Below, piece by piece: positions 6,684 to 13,517 of a DNA stretch of 16,473 bases. Position numbers and translations under genes: made by a program. Positions within the stretch are counted from its first letter, which is position 1. Every line of letters begins with the position of its first letter. The notes beneath the pieces were generated by a model. It saw only the letters and a list, made by a program, of their open reading frames with translations. It was not told the origin of the DNA and searched no databases. The DNA is from RSA11 sp965652565 (lineage in GTDB: Bacteria; Actinomycetota; Thermoleophilia; Solirubrobacterales; 70-9). Location: positions 1 to 16,473 of the forward strand of contig CBFGWL010000065.1 of the NCBI GenBank assembly GCA_965652565.1, in the 5' to 3' direction.

Positions 6684-7568
6684 GTGAGCGCCAATCCAGC
6701 TACCGCCGTCGTCTGCGACACGACGGCCTACCTGCCCGACGAGCTCATCGCCGAGTACGGCATCCGCACCGTCAGCCTCTACGTGACGATCGACGGTGAG
6801 CAGCAGGCCGAGGGCTCGATCTCCCGGGCGGAGTACGACACCTTCTACGAGCGCCTCAGCGCGAGCCCGGGCATCGCCACCACCTCGCAGCCTTCCGTAG
6901 GCGACTTCGTGGCGACCTACGGCCCACTGCTCGACGAGGGCCGCGAGATCGTCTCGCTGCACCTCTCGTCCGGTATCTCGGGAACCTGCGACTCGGCCCG
7001 ACAGGCTCGCCAGCAGCTAATCGACGACGGCCGCGGCGGCGAGCGCATCCACGTCTTCGACAGCCGTTCGGCGTGCGGCGGGCTCGGGCTGAGCGTGCTG
7101 GCGGCCGCGCACGCCGCGCGTCAGGGCGCGAGCGCCGAGGAGGCGCTGGCCGCGGCGGAGCGGGCGCGCGCGGGCCTCAAGATCTGGTTCGCCATCGACA
7201 CGCTCGAGTATCTGCGCAAGGGCGGGCGCATCGGCGCCGCGCAGGCGCTGCTCGGCTCGGCGCTGCAGATCAAGCCGATCCTCACGCTCGAGGAGGAGAT
7301 CCGGCCGGTCGAGCGGGTGCGCACCCGCCGCCGCGCGTTCGAGCGCCTCGTCGAATACGCGCGCGAGCGCCGCGCCGACGGCGCCGACGCCTGGGTCGTG
7401 CAGCACATCCACGATCGCGAGGCGGCCGACCGGCTGGTGGCGCACTGCCGCGAGATCTTTGGCAGCGACCCGGTGTTCATCGGCGAGATCGGGCCGGTGA
7501 TCGGGGCGCACGTCGGCCCGGGGCTGCTGGGCGTGGGCGGCACCTCGCGCGAAGCGCTCGGCTTCTAG
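6684..7568 (+). CDS. DegV family fatty-acid-binding protein
   Basis: A 294-residue DegV-fold protein. The family binds a single fatty acid; the best-known members (FakB) present it to the kinase FakA for phosphorylation. Seen here are the N-terminal AVVCDTTAYLPDE, the TSQPS motif at 67-71, the lipid-carboxylate loop SSGISGT (95-101), the hallmark RKGGRIG (178-184) and GAHVGPG near the C-terminus. The GTG at 6684 gives the family's normal N-terminus; another GTG at 6666 would add six residues. No FakA-type kinase is in the window, so the partner is unknown. It is divergent from the epimerase gene and converges on the DUF3618 gene. Confidence 0.92.
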   Translation: MSANPATAVVCDTTAYLPDELIAEYGIRTVSLYVTIDGEQQAEGSISRAEYDTFYERLSASPGIATTSQPSVGDFVATYGPLLDEGREIVSLHLSSGISGTCDSARQARQQLIDDGRGGERIHVFDSRSACGGLGLSVLAAAHAARQGASAEEALAAAERARAGLKIWFAIDTLEYLRKGGRIGAAQALLGSALQIKPILTLEEEIRPVERVRTRRRAFERLVEYARERRADGADAWVVQHIHDREAADRLVAHCREIFGSDPVFIGEIGPVIGAHVGPGLLGVGGTSREALGF

Positions 7569-7598
7569 CTACCAGGAGGTCCGCAGCGGCGGCCGGAC

Positions 7599-7883
7599 TC
7601 AGTCGCGACCGCGGCGGCGCATCGCCATCACGCCGATCGCGAAGCCCACGACGGCGGCGCCGATCGCGAGCTCGCGCTTGTGCTTGCGCACCTGCCCGCG
7701 CCAGTCGGTGAGCTCGGTGACCTTGCCGCGGAGCGCCTCGACGGACTGTCCGAGCGCCTCGCGCTGGCGCTGGATATCGACCCTGATCTGATCCGGGGTG
7801 CGCGAGCCGGGCAGCGGGCGCGGGTCGCTCGCCGCCGGGCGCGGGCCGGGCGCGGCGGGCACTTCCCGGGGTCCCTCAGCCAT
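7599..7883 (-). CDS. DUF3618 domain membrane protein
   Basis: A 94-residue protein with the DUF3618 pattern RTPDQIRVDIQRQREALGQ (residues 28-46) followed by SVEALRGKV. A basic stretch then leads to one transmembrane helix (about 71-88, ELAIGAAVVGFAIGVMAM) and a short arginine-rich tail. The N-terminal 27 residues are P/A-rich and low-complexity. Its ATG overlaps the end of the holin-like gene by 8 bases, indicating co-translation. In actinobacteria such proteins are commonly encoded beside holin-X-like proteins; the function is not established, and a role at the membrane or in envelope stress is only inference. Confidence 0.85.
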   Translation of the reverse strand: MAEGPREVPAAPGPRPAASDPRPLPGSRTPDQIRVDIQRQREALGQSVEALRGKVTELTDWRGQVRKHKRELAIGAAVVGFAIGVMAMRRRGRD

Positions 7884-8304
7884 GGTTGCCGGTCTCCAGC
7901 GTCTCGCGGATTTCCTTGGCCTCCTCGATCGCCATGGTCGGCTTGGGCGGCGAGCCCGCGCGGACCGAGCGATACGCGAAGTAGCCGGCGCCGGCCGCGA
8001 GCAGGAACCACAGCAGCGCTTCGACCAGGAAGCCGAGCCACGGCGTGCTCTCGAAGAAGAGGTCGTTGAGCAGCCAGGCGAACGCGTGCATGAGCATGAT
8101 GAAGCCCAGGAACGCGATCGCGCCGGCGACGATGCCGACGACCGATCCGGTGAGGAGCTTGCGCGCCTTCTCGGCGACCTCTGCCTTCGCGAGCTCGATC
8201 TCCTCGCGGACGAGGACCGAGACCCGCTCGGACACGTCGATCACCAGCTCGGCTAGCGAGCGGTCCTCCGTTGGTGCGCCGCGCGGGTCGGGTGGGGTGC
8301 TCAC
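7876..8304 (-). CDS. Actinobacterial holin-X-like membrane protein (phage holin family)
   Basis: A 142-residue protein with an amphipathic N-terminal region (SLAELVIDVSERVSVLVREE, then IELAKAEVAEKARKLL), two strong transmembrane segments (about 52-78 and 89-111), and a charged C-terminal tail. The VREEIELAKAE motif followed by two hydrophobic helices is typical of the putative actinobacterial holin-X family. Despite the name there is no phage context, and these are normal chromosomal genes of unknown role. Start is the GTG at 8304, which overlaps the TGA of the upstream 44-codon gene; the stop overlaps the DUF3618 gene. A small integral-membrane partner role for its neighbours is inferred. 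Confidence 0.83.
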   Translation of the reverse strand: MSTPPDPRGAPTEDRSLAELVIDVSERVSVLVREEIELAKAEVAEKARKLLTGSVVGIVAGAIAFLGFIMLMHAFAWLLNDLFFESTPWLGFLVEALLWFLLAAGAGYFAYRSVRAGSPPKPTMAIEEAKEIRETLETGNHG

Positions 8305-8435
8305 TCGGGCGGGTCCTCGTTGAAGATCCGTGTGTAGATCATCGCCGACAGGCGGGTGGCCACGATGCTGGCGAGGGCGCCGGTCCCGGCGACCAGGCCA
8401 GCCCAGACGAGTCGGCGGACGATTTGGTTATCCAC
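8301..8435 (-). CDS. 44-residue membrane peptide (DUF4235-like)
   Basis: A short reading frame from GTG at 8435 to TGA at 8301. It encodes MDNQIVRRLVWAGL, a hydrophobic stretch with GTGALASIVA, then RLSAMIYTRIFNEDPPE. The single hydrophobic segment (about 9-27) followed by an aromatic/basic stretch and a terminal acidic-PP tail recalls the end of DUF4235 proteins, but this one is about half their length. GGGA lies five bases before the start as a possible ribosome site. The stop overlaps the next start as GTGA, and the TetR gene ends 30 bases upstream, so it fits an operon. Reading-frame integrity and tight packing support it as a real gene; function unknown. Confidence 0.7.
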   Translation of the reverse strand: MDNQIVRRLVWAGLVAGTGALASIVATRLSAMIYTRIFNEDPPE

Positions 8436-8465
8436 AGCGTTCCCTATCTCCCGTTCGCCGGGCAG

Positions 8466-9071
8466 TTAATCACGTCGCGACTCGAGCCCTCCGCAAACCG
8501 TCTCGACGACCATCGAGCGCGCGCGGTCGAACGAGTCGTCGTCGTCCGGGATTAGACCGAAGACCCAGGCGGAGAGCAACTGCTCGATCGCGCCGTAGAA
8601 CCACATCGATGCGAGCTGCGGGTCGATGTCGTCGCGGAACTCGCCGGCGCTCTGCGCGTCCGAGACGATCTTCGCGATGCCGTCGTAGGCGCGCTTGATC
8701 TCCGGCATGTGCGTGCGACCGAACGAGTTCGCCGCGCGGGTGACCTCGACGATGATCACCTTCATCAGGTCGGGGTCGTGGCGGTAGGAGTCGATGATGA
8801 AGCCGGCGACCGCGTCGAGCTTCTCGCGGGGCGGGATGTCGCGCTTGTCCACCTCGTCGATCGCGGCAAGCAGCAGCGACCAGCGCTCGGTGAAGAGCTC
8901 GTTCATCACCTGGTCCTTCGACTTGAAGTAGTGGTAGACGAGCCCGTAGGCGACGCCCGCCTCGTCGGCGATGTCGGAGACGCGGCAGGAGTGGAACCCC
9001 TGGCGCGCGAAGACGCGCACGGCGGCGTCGAGGATCTGCCGGCGTCGGTCCACGGGTGGCGCCTTCGCCAT
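8466..9071 (-). CDS. TetR/AcrR family transcriptional regulator
   Basis: A 201-residue TetR-type repressor. The N-terminal DNA-binding domain runs from RRQILDAAVRVFARQGF through RVSDIADEAGV to AYGLVYHYFKSKDQVMNELF (about residues 9-60), with the helix-turn-helix at about 29-50. The C-terminal ligand domain contains DPDLMKVIIVEVTRAANSFGR and WFYGAIEQLLSAWVFGL and resembles the FadR/YsiA-type subgroup that often senses acyl-CoA; that ligand is inference. ATG 9071 is preferred over the upstream TTG at 9128 because GGAG lies 8 bases before it on the minus strand. A palindrome 62 bp upstream is a probable autoregulatory operator. The gene is followed by three small membrane-protein genes and is divergent from mscS. 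Confidence 0.92.
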   Translation of the reverse strand: MAKAPPVDRRRQILDAAVRVFARQGFHSCRVSDIADEAGVAYGLVYHYFKSKDQVMNELFTERWSLLLAAIDEVDKRDIPPREKLDAVAGFIIDSYRHDPDLMKVIIVEVTRAANSFGRTHMPEIKRAYDGIAKIVSDAQSAGEFRDDIDPQLASMWFYGAIEQLLSAWVFGLIPDDDDSFDRARSMVVETVCGGLESRRD

Positions 9072-9132
9072 CAGCGGCGCTCCGATCGGCTCTCGATGAT
9101 TTCGCCCGCGCTCATCAGGGGATTCCAAGCCT

Positions 9133-9148
9133 TTGACTGACCAGTCAA
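9133..9148. promoter_or_regulatory. TetR-type operator palindrome
   Basis: TTGACTGACCAGTCAA has 7-bp complementary arms around a 2-base mismatched centre. It lies in the gap between the divergent tetR and mscS genes. On the minus strand its TTGACT could also serve as a -35 box for tetR, with TGGAAT 15 bases on as a weak -10. Position and symmetry suggest autorepression, possibly also control of mscS. Confidence 0.6.
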
Positions 9149-9236
9149 TCGACTGCCGCAGTATACGCCTGGAAGCGCGATCGGTCCGGGCACGCCACAG
9201 TTAACCTGGCACCCCGGACGGGAAGCCCCATTAGCC

Positions 9237-10211
9237 ATGAGCAGGTTTCGCGACCTAATCCGCCTGCGTAGGACGCGCGAGCGCAGGCTCCTGCGTGAGC
9301 GCAACCTGTTCGAAAGCCGCACCGAGGTCTGGCGGCAGGTGGGCCTGGGCGCCGAGGTCGACGCCGCCAAGGCGACGCGCGCACGCGGGCGGCTCGTCGT
9401 CCAGCTGATCTTCCTCATCGCCGTGCTGGTGCTGTTCAACCAGCGCAGCACCCTCTTCCCCGGCTACGAGCTCGAGGTGCGGATCGCCACCGTGGTCGCG
9501 CTGGTCGCCGTCGGGGTCGGGATCGCGCGCTCGCTCGGCAGCGGCATGGCGCCCCTGCTCTTCAAGCGCCTCGACCCGGCGACCGCCGGGACGATCGGCT
9601 TCCTCGTCCGGCTGTTCACCGTGCTGCTCGTGCTCACCGTGGCGCTGCGGATCGCGGGCGTCGATGCGCGCACGCTCGCGCTCGGCGGCGCGTTCACCGC
9701 GGTCGTCGTCGGCCTCGCCGCGCAGCAGACGCTCGGCAACATGTTCGCCGGGATGGTGCTGCTCTCGACGCGGCCCTTCCAGGTGGGCGATCGGGTGCGT
9801 CTGCAGGGCGGTGTGCTCGCCGGCGAGCTCGAGGGCATCGTGGGCTCGCTCGGTCTCTTCTACACGACGCTCGTGCGGGGCGCCGACCGCATCCTGGTGC
9901 CGAACAGCACCGTGATCCAGGTTGCCGTGATGCCCCGGCGCGAGCCGGAGCGGGTCGAGCTGCGCGCGCGGTTCGAAGCGACGCGCACGCCCGCCGAGGT
10001 CCAGGAGATGCTCGACGAGGCGATCTCCGTCCCGCTGCGCTACCCGCCCGAGATCCAGCTCGAGGAGATCGACGGCGACGAGGTCGTGCTGCGGATCTCC
10101 GCGACCCCGCAGAGCCGCGCCGACGGCGCTCGGCTGGCCGCCGAGGTGCTCGCCGCGGTGCGGCGCACGCGCGGGGCCACAGCCTTCCGCGCGGGCGATG
10201 GCGCGCCCTGA
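9237..10211 (+). CDS. MscS family small-conductance mechanosensitive channel
   Basis: A 324-residue inner-membrane channel of the MscS family, which opens under membrane tension to release solutes during hypo-osmotic shock. A basic cytoplasmic N-terminus (1-50) is followed by hydrophobic segments at about 52-68, 82-99 and 119-140. The pore-lining helix and following loop, LALGGAFTAVVVGLAAQQTL (147-166) then GNMFAGMVLLSTRPFQVGDRV, carry the Ala/Gly-rich packing pattern and the RPF-VGD motif of the family. The beta-domain VPNSTVIQ follows, and then a soluble alpha/beta C-terminal domain. Start is ATG at 9237; no strong Shine-Dalgarno is seen. It is divergent from tetR across the operator and ends 3 bases before the stop of the convergent MerR gene. 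Confidence 0.9.
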   Translation: MSRFRDLIRLRRTRERRLLRERNLFESRTEVWRQVGLGAEVDAAKATRARGRLVVQLIFLIAVLVLFNQRSTLFPGYELEVRIATVVALVAVGVGIARSLGSGMAPLLFKRLDPATAGTIGFLVRLFTVLLVLTVALRIAGVDARTLALGGAFTAVVVGLAAQQTLGNMFAGMVLLSTRPFQVGDRVRLQGGVLAGELEGIVGSLGLFYTTLVRGADRILVPNSTVIQVAVMPRREPERVELRARFEATRTPAEVQEMLDEAISVPLRYPPEIQLEEIDGDEVVLRISATPQSRADGARLAAEVLAAVRRTRGATAFRAGDGAP

Positions 10212-10214
10212 GAC

Positions 10215-10934
10215 TCAGTCGTCGGTGCGCTGACGTTCGAGCTCGTCGGTGAGGGCCTTCGCGTGCAGGGCCCCGATCAAGTCGGTGAAAGTCGCAGCGC
10301 CCTTGTCGATCAGCTCGGCGGCCCGCTCGGCGTCGAGCGCCGCGAAGCGCTCGACGAGCAGCTGCAGCTCGTCGGCGATCACCGGCTCGAGGCCGCGCAT
10401 GAGGCGGGCCACGTCGCGCGCCCCGAACCCGGTGCGCTCGTTCCAGCCCGCGGCCCGGAAGGCGGCGATCGCCTCGAGGATGCGGACCTCGGACGGCGAG
10501 TAGCCGTCCTCGCCGGAGCCGATCACTCCAACCTCGGCGAGGCGATCGAGCGCCCGCTCGGGCAGATCCAGGCGCGCCAGGACCGTCGCCCGGTCGGTGC
10601 GCTCGCGCTCGCGCTCGAGCGCGCGCTCGAGCACGGTTTGACCCGTGCCCGCCAGCTCGCGAACGCGGTCGAGATCGCCGTCGGCCGCGGCGAGCAGCTC
10701 GCGGATCACCCGCAGCGGCATGAAGCGCTCCTCCTGCAGCTGCTTGATCACCTTGATGCGCTCGGCGAACTCGGGCGGGTAGTACGCCATGTTGCGCGAG
10801 GTCTTGACCGGCTCGGGCAGCAGGCCCTCGCGCAGGTAGTGCCGCACGGTCGCGACCGGCACGCCCGCGCGCTCCGCGAGCGCGGAGATCTTGAGGAGCT
10901 CGCCGTCCGGGGGCGCCGTCTGGCGCGCGCTCAT
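10215..10934 (-). CDS. MerR family transcriptional regulator
   Basis: A 239-residue regulator. The N-terminal winged helix-turn-helix is clear: LLKISALAERAGVPVATVRH, followed by YLREGLLPEPVKTSRNMAYY (about residues 14-53), with the arginine-rich wing region replaced by the KTSRN variant. A helical linker (IKVIKQLQEERFMPLRVIREL) leads to a long, mainly helical C-terminal region with no metal-binding cysteines, so a metal sensor is unlikely. Its ATG overlaps the TGA of the CaiB-family gene (ATGA), making it the last gene of the apparent acyl-CoA operon and a candidate for its regulation. The effector is unknown; an acyl-CoA or organic acid would fit the context but is inferred. Confidence 0.88.
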   Translation of the reverse strand: MSARQTAPPDGELLKISALAERAGVPVATVRHYLREGLLPEPVKTSRNMAYYPPEFAERIKVIKQLQEERFMPLRVIRELLAAADGDLDRVRELAGTGQTVLERALERERERTDRATVLARLDLPERALDRLAEVGVIGSGEDGYSPSEVRILEAIAAFRAAGWNERTGFGARDVARLMRGLEPVIADELQLLVERFAALDAERAAELIDKGAATFTDLIGALHAKALTDELERQRTDD

Positions 10935-12163
10935 GCGCGGAACTCCCCCTGCTCGCCGCTGCCGGGGCCGGCAGCCGCGCCCTGGGCGACGAGCTCGTCG
11001 ATCTGCGCGTCGGTGTAGCCCACGTCGGCGAGCAGCTCCCGCGTGTGCTCGCCGAGCGCGGGCGCCGGCCGCTTCGGGTTGCCCGGCGTCGCCGAGAGCT
11101 TCACCGGGTTGCCGAGCGTGCGGATGGTCCCGAGCTCGGGCTGCTCGAACTCGACGAGCATCTCCCGTTCACGCACCCAGTCGTCCGCGAGCGCCTCGTC
11201 GAGGTCGAGGATCGGCTCGATGCAGCAGTCGTGCTCGTCGTTGAAGGCCCGCCACTCCGCGCGGGTGCGCTCGCGGAAGACCGCGGCGATCGCCGCGTGG
11301 CCCTCGGAGCCGGGCGGAGCGAACTGGTGCTCGAGCAGGTCGGGCCTGCCGACCCCCTCGCAGAACGCGCGCCAGAACTTGGGCTCCAGCGCGCCGCAGC
11401 TCACCCACCCGTCGGCGGCCTCGTAAGGGAGGTAGCAGGCGATGCCGCCGTTGAGCGGCTCGGCGCCGCGGCGCGGCACGCGCCCGTCGCACAGGTACTG
11501 CGCGGCGGTCATGGCGAGCCACGAGAGCGCGCCGTCGGTCATCGAGATGTCGACGTACTGGCCCTCGCCCGTGCGCTCGCGACGCATGAGCGCGGCGAGC
11601 ACTCCGAACGCCGCCATCAGCGCGCCGCCGCCCAGGTCGGCGATCTGCCCGCCGGCTTGCACCGGCGGCCCGTCCGCCTGGCCGGTGAGGCCGAGCAAGC
11701 CGTTCAGCGCGAGATAGTTGGTGTCGTGGCCGGCGCGGTCGCGGTTGGGTCCGCTCTGCCCGTAGCCGGTGATCGCGCACATCACCAGGCGCGGGTTGAG
11801 CTCGTGCAGCGTCTCCCACCCGCACCCAAGACGGTCGAGCACGCCGGGCCGGAAGCTCTCCAGCACCACGTCCGCGTCGCGCGCGAGGCGCAGGAAGGCC
11901 TCGCGGCCCGCGCCGGACTTGAGGTCGAGGCGGATCGAGCGCTTGCCCCGGTTGAGCGCGAGATAGAGCGCGGAGCGGGTGCCGAGGTCGTTGTGCTCGT
12001 CGTCCCCGTAGTAGGGCGGCGACCAGCGGATGTAATCGCCCGCCTTCGTGTCCTCGACCTTGATGACGTCCGCCCCAGCGTCGGCGAAGAGCAGCGAGCA
12101 GAAGCCACCCGGGAGCAGGCGCGTCAGGTCGAGGACGCGGATGCCTTCGAGCGCGCCGCTCAT
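10931..12163 (-). CDS. CaiB/BaiF family protein, alpha-methylacyl-CoA racemase-like
   Basis: A 410-residue family III CoA-transferase fold protein. The N-terminus has IRVLDLTRLLPGGFCSLLFA, then the DAGADVIKVED segment common to the family. The residues used by alpha-methylacyl-CoA racemases appear to be in place: H146/D147 in RAGHDTNYLALNG, D176 in IADLGGGALMAAFGVLAAL, and E260 in GALEPKFW. This favours a racemase inverting 2-methylacyl-CoA esters over a CoA transferase; the latter remains possible. Start is ATG at 12163, overlapping the BKACE stop (ATGA). An in-frame extension to 12595 lies inside BKACE and is rejected. The stop overlaps the MerR start. The context is acyl-CoA catabolism. 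Confidence 0.88.
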   Translation of the reverse strand: MSGALEGIRVLDLTRLLPGGFCSLLFADAGADVIKVEDTKAGDYIRWSPPYYGDDEHNDLGTRSALYLALNRGKRSIRLDLKSGAGREAFLRLARDADVVLESFRPGVLDRLGCGWETLHELNPRLVMCAITGYGQSGPNRDRAGHDTNYLALNGLLGLTGQADGPPVQAGGQIADLGGGALMAAFGVLAALMRRERTGEGQYVDISMTDGALSWLAMTAAQYLCDGRVPRRGAEPLNGGIACYLPYEAADGWVSCGALEPKFWRAFCEGVGRPDLLEHQFAPPGSEGHAAIAAVFRERTRAEWRAFNDEHDCCIEPILDLDEALADDWVREREMLVEFEQPELGTIRTLGNPVKLSATPGNPKRPAPALGEHTRELLADVGYTDAQIDELVAQGAAAGPGSGEQGEFRA

Positions 12164-13068
12164 GCCGCCGCGCCGGCCGTGAGCGCCCGGGTGCGCTCGC
12201 CGAGGCCGAGCAGCTCGCGCGCCTCGGCGACGCTGGCCACGCGGCGACCGACGTCCTCGGCCATCTGCCGCGCCTTGGCGATGAGGTCGCCGTTCGAGCG
12301 CGCCATCTCGCCGTTCGGGAGATAGAGGTTGTCCTCGAGGCCGGCGCGCACGTTGCCGCCGAGAGCGAGCGACGCGGCCAGCAGCTTCCACTGATCGCGC
12401 GAGATGCCGATCACCTGCCAGTTGGCGCCGCGCTCGGGGCCGCCCGGGATCTGCTCTGCCATGAGCTCGACGTTGCGCGGCGTCGGGCGGATGCCGCCGG
12501 TGACGCCCATGACGAGCGAGACCTGGTGAGGCTCGGAGATCAGCCCCATGTCGATGAGCGGGTCGAGGCTCGCCACGTGCCCCGCATCGAAGCACTCGTG
12601 CTCGGGCTTGATGCCGAGCTCCTTCATCGCGGTGATCAGCTCGATGATCGTGTCGAACGAGTTCTCGAAGACCGCCTTGAAGACGAAGTCCTTACGGCGC
12701 CGCGAGTACTTCGCGTAATTCATCGAGCCCATGTTGAGCGCGGCCACGTCCGGCGTCAGCTCGCGCAGGTACGCGATGCGCTTTTCGACCGGGATCCCGA
12801 TCGCCCCCGTCGAGTAGTTGATGATCACGTCGCCGACCTCGTCGAGGATCGCCTGCGTGATCGCACGGAAGTCCTCGATCTCGAACGAAGGCGTGCCGTC
12901 GGGCTTGCGGGCGTGGATGTGGATCTGCGAGGCGCCCTCATCCACGGCCCGCCGCGCCTCCGCCGCGTACTCCTCCGGCGTATACGGAATCGCCGGGCAC
13001 TGCTCGCGGTTGGCGATCACGCCACTGATGGAGCAACTGATGATTACGGGGTCGTCGAACGAGCTCAT
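12160..13068 (-). CDS. 3-keto-5-aminohexanoate cleavage family enzyme (BKACE)
   Basis: A 302-residue TIM-barrel enzyme of the BKACE (formerly DUF849) family. These zinc enzymes condense a beta-keto acid with acetyl-CoA to give acetoacetate and a new acyl-CoA. The metal-binding HIHAR motif gives H50 and H52, and E245 in RAGLEDNLYLPNG fits the third ligand; VIINYSTGA (81-89) and VMGVTGGIRPTP are also typical. ATG 13068 has GGGAGG on the minus strand 8 bases upstream. The gene overlaps the racemase-like gene by 4 bases. The beta-keto acid cannot be read from the sequence; family members act on 3-keto-5-aminohexanoate, beta-ketoadipate-like acids, dehydrocarnitine and others. The gap upstream is filled by the four-helix-bundle element. 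Confidence 0.92.
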   Translation of the reverse strand: MSSFDDPVIISCSISGVIANREQCPAIPYTPEEYAAEARRAVDEGASQIHIHARKPDGTPSFEIEDFRAITQAILDEVGDVIINYSTGAIGIPVEKRIAYLRELTPDVAALNMGSMNYAKYSRRRKDFVFKAVFENSFDTIIELITAMKELGIKPEHECFDAGHVASLDPLIDMGLISEPHQVSLVMGVTGGIRPTPRNVELMAEQIPGGPERGANWQVIGISRDQWKLLAASLALGGNVRAGLEDNLYLPNGEMARSNGDLIAKARQMAEDVGRRVASVAEARELLGLGERTRALTAGAAA

Positions 13069-13076
13069 GGTTCAGT

Positions 13077-13082
13077 CCTCCC
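13077..13082 (-). promoter_or_regulatory. Shine-Dalgarno of the BKACE gene
   Basis: GGGAGG on the minus strand, 8 bases before the ATG at 13068. It is intact one base from the end of the repeat element. Confidence 0.7.
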
Positions 13083-13093
13083 GGTCGCAAGAA

Positions 13094-13133
13094 GTCGCCA
13101 GTCGCCAGTCGCCGGTCGCCAGTTCCTAGGGAC
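13094..13133 (+). repeat. Left heptamer array with GTTCCTAGGGAC box
   Basis: Units are GTCGCCA, GTCGCCA, GTCGCCG, GTCGCCA, followed by the near-palindromic 12-mer GTTCCTAGGGAC (one mismatched pair). It matches 15201-15240 in layout at 38 of 40 positions; the two differences are both in the third unit. Confidence 0.9.
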
Positions 13134-13166
13134 GAGGGGGCGAGGTAGAGCGTCCGAGGCCCTTCT

Positions 13167-13517
13167 GTGAACGTGGGCGACTTTCGCGAACTGGCGGTGT
13201 ACCAGCGATACGCCACGCTTTCGGATGCCGTACACGAATTGGCGGCTCGCATGGCGAAGTTCGAACGCTGGACGATCGGCATTCAGCTCGTACGGGCGGT
13301 GGATTCGATCGGCGCGAACATCGCCGAGGCCTACGGAAGGGGGTCCGACCTTGACCGCCGTCGCTTCCTCCTCATGGCGCGCGGCTCGATCAATAAAGCG
13401 GAGCACTGGCTCGACCGCGCAGCTGCCCGGGGCCTGTGCGACCCCTCCCTCAAGGGCGACATCCGCGAAGTCGGCCGCATGCTCAACGGCCTGCTGAAAA
13501 CCTTCCGCCCTACCTAA
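13167..13517 (+). CDS. Four-helix-bundle protein (23S rRNA intervening-sequence protein / Avd-like family)
   Basis: A 116-residue all-helical protein of the family first seen in 23S rRNA intervening sequences and related to Avd of diversity-generating retroelements. Family landmarks: DFRELAVYQR at the start, QLVRAVDSIGANIAEAYGRG (residues 40-59), RRFLLMARGSINKAEHWLDR (65-84) and the terminal RMLNGLLKTFR. GTG 13167 is the chosen start; GTG at 13173 is equally possible. It is the only plus-strand gene inside the minus-strand operon, and its third codon positions look less GC-biased than the neighbours. Its TAA overlaps the first base of the right-hand repeat array. No rRNA gene or reverse transcriptase is present, so it is not a classic intervening sequence or retroelement accessory. 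The family can bind nucleic acid; the function here is unknown. Confidence 0.88.
   Translation: MNVGDFRELAVYQRYATLSDAVHELAARMAKFERWTIGIQLVRAVDSIGANIAEAYGRGSDLDRRRFLLMARGSINKAEHWLDRAAARGLCDPSLKGDIREVGRMLNGLLKTFRPT

Noticed and set aside
7579..7598. GTCCG/CGGAC inverted repeat between convergent degV and DUF3618 genes as a terminator
   Set aside because: The arms are only 5 bp with a 10-base loop and no T-tract; too weak to call.
7876..8304. Prophage remnant suggested by the holin annotation
   Set aside because: No phage structural, lysis or integration genes are nearby; the holin-X family is a common chromosomal actinobacterial protein.
9072..9128. Longer TetR start at TTG 9128
   Set aside because: ATG 9071 has a GGAG ribosome site, and the extra residues are not typical of TetR N-termini.
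12160..12595. Upstream extension of the CaiB-family gene
   Set aside because: The extension lies entirely inside the BKACE gene and lacks family similarity; ATG 12163 starts the normal N-terminus.
13094..13133. Heptamer arrays as a CRISPR array
   Set aside because: The units are 7 bp, directly adjacent and without unique spacers, and no cas gene is present.
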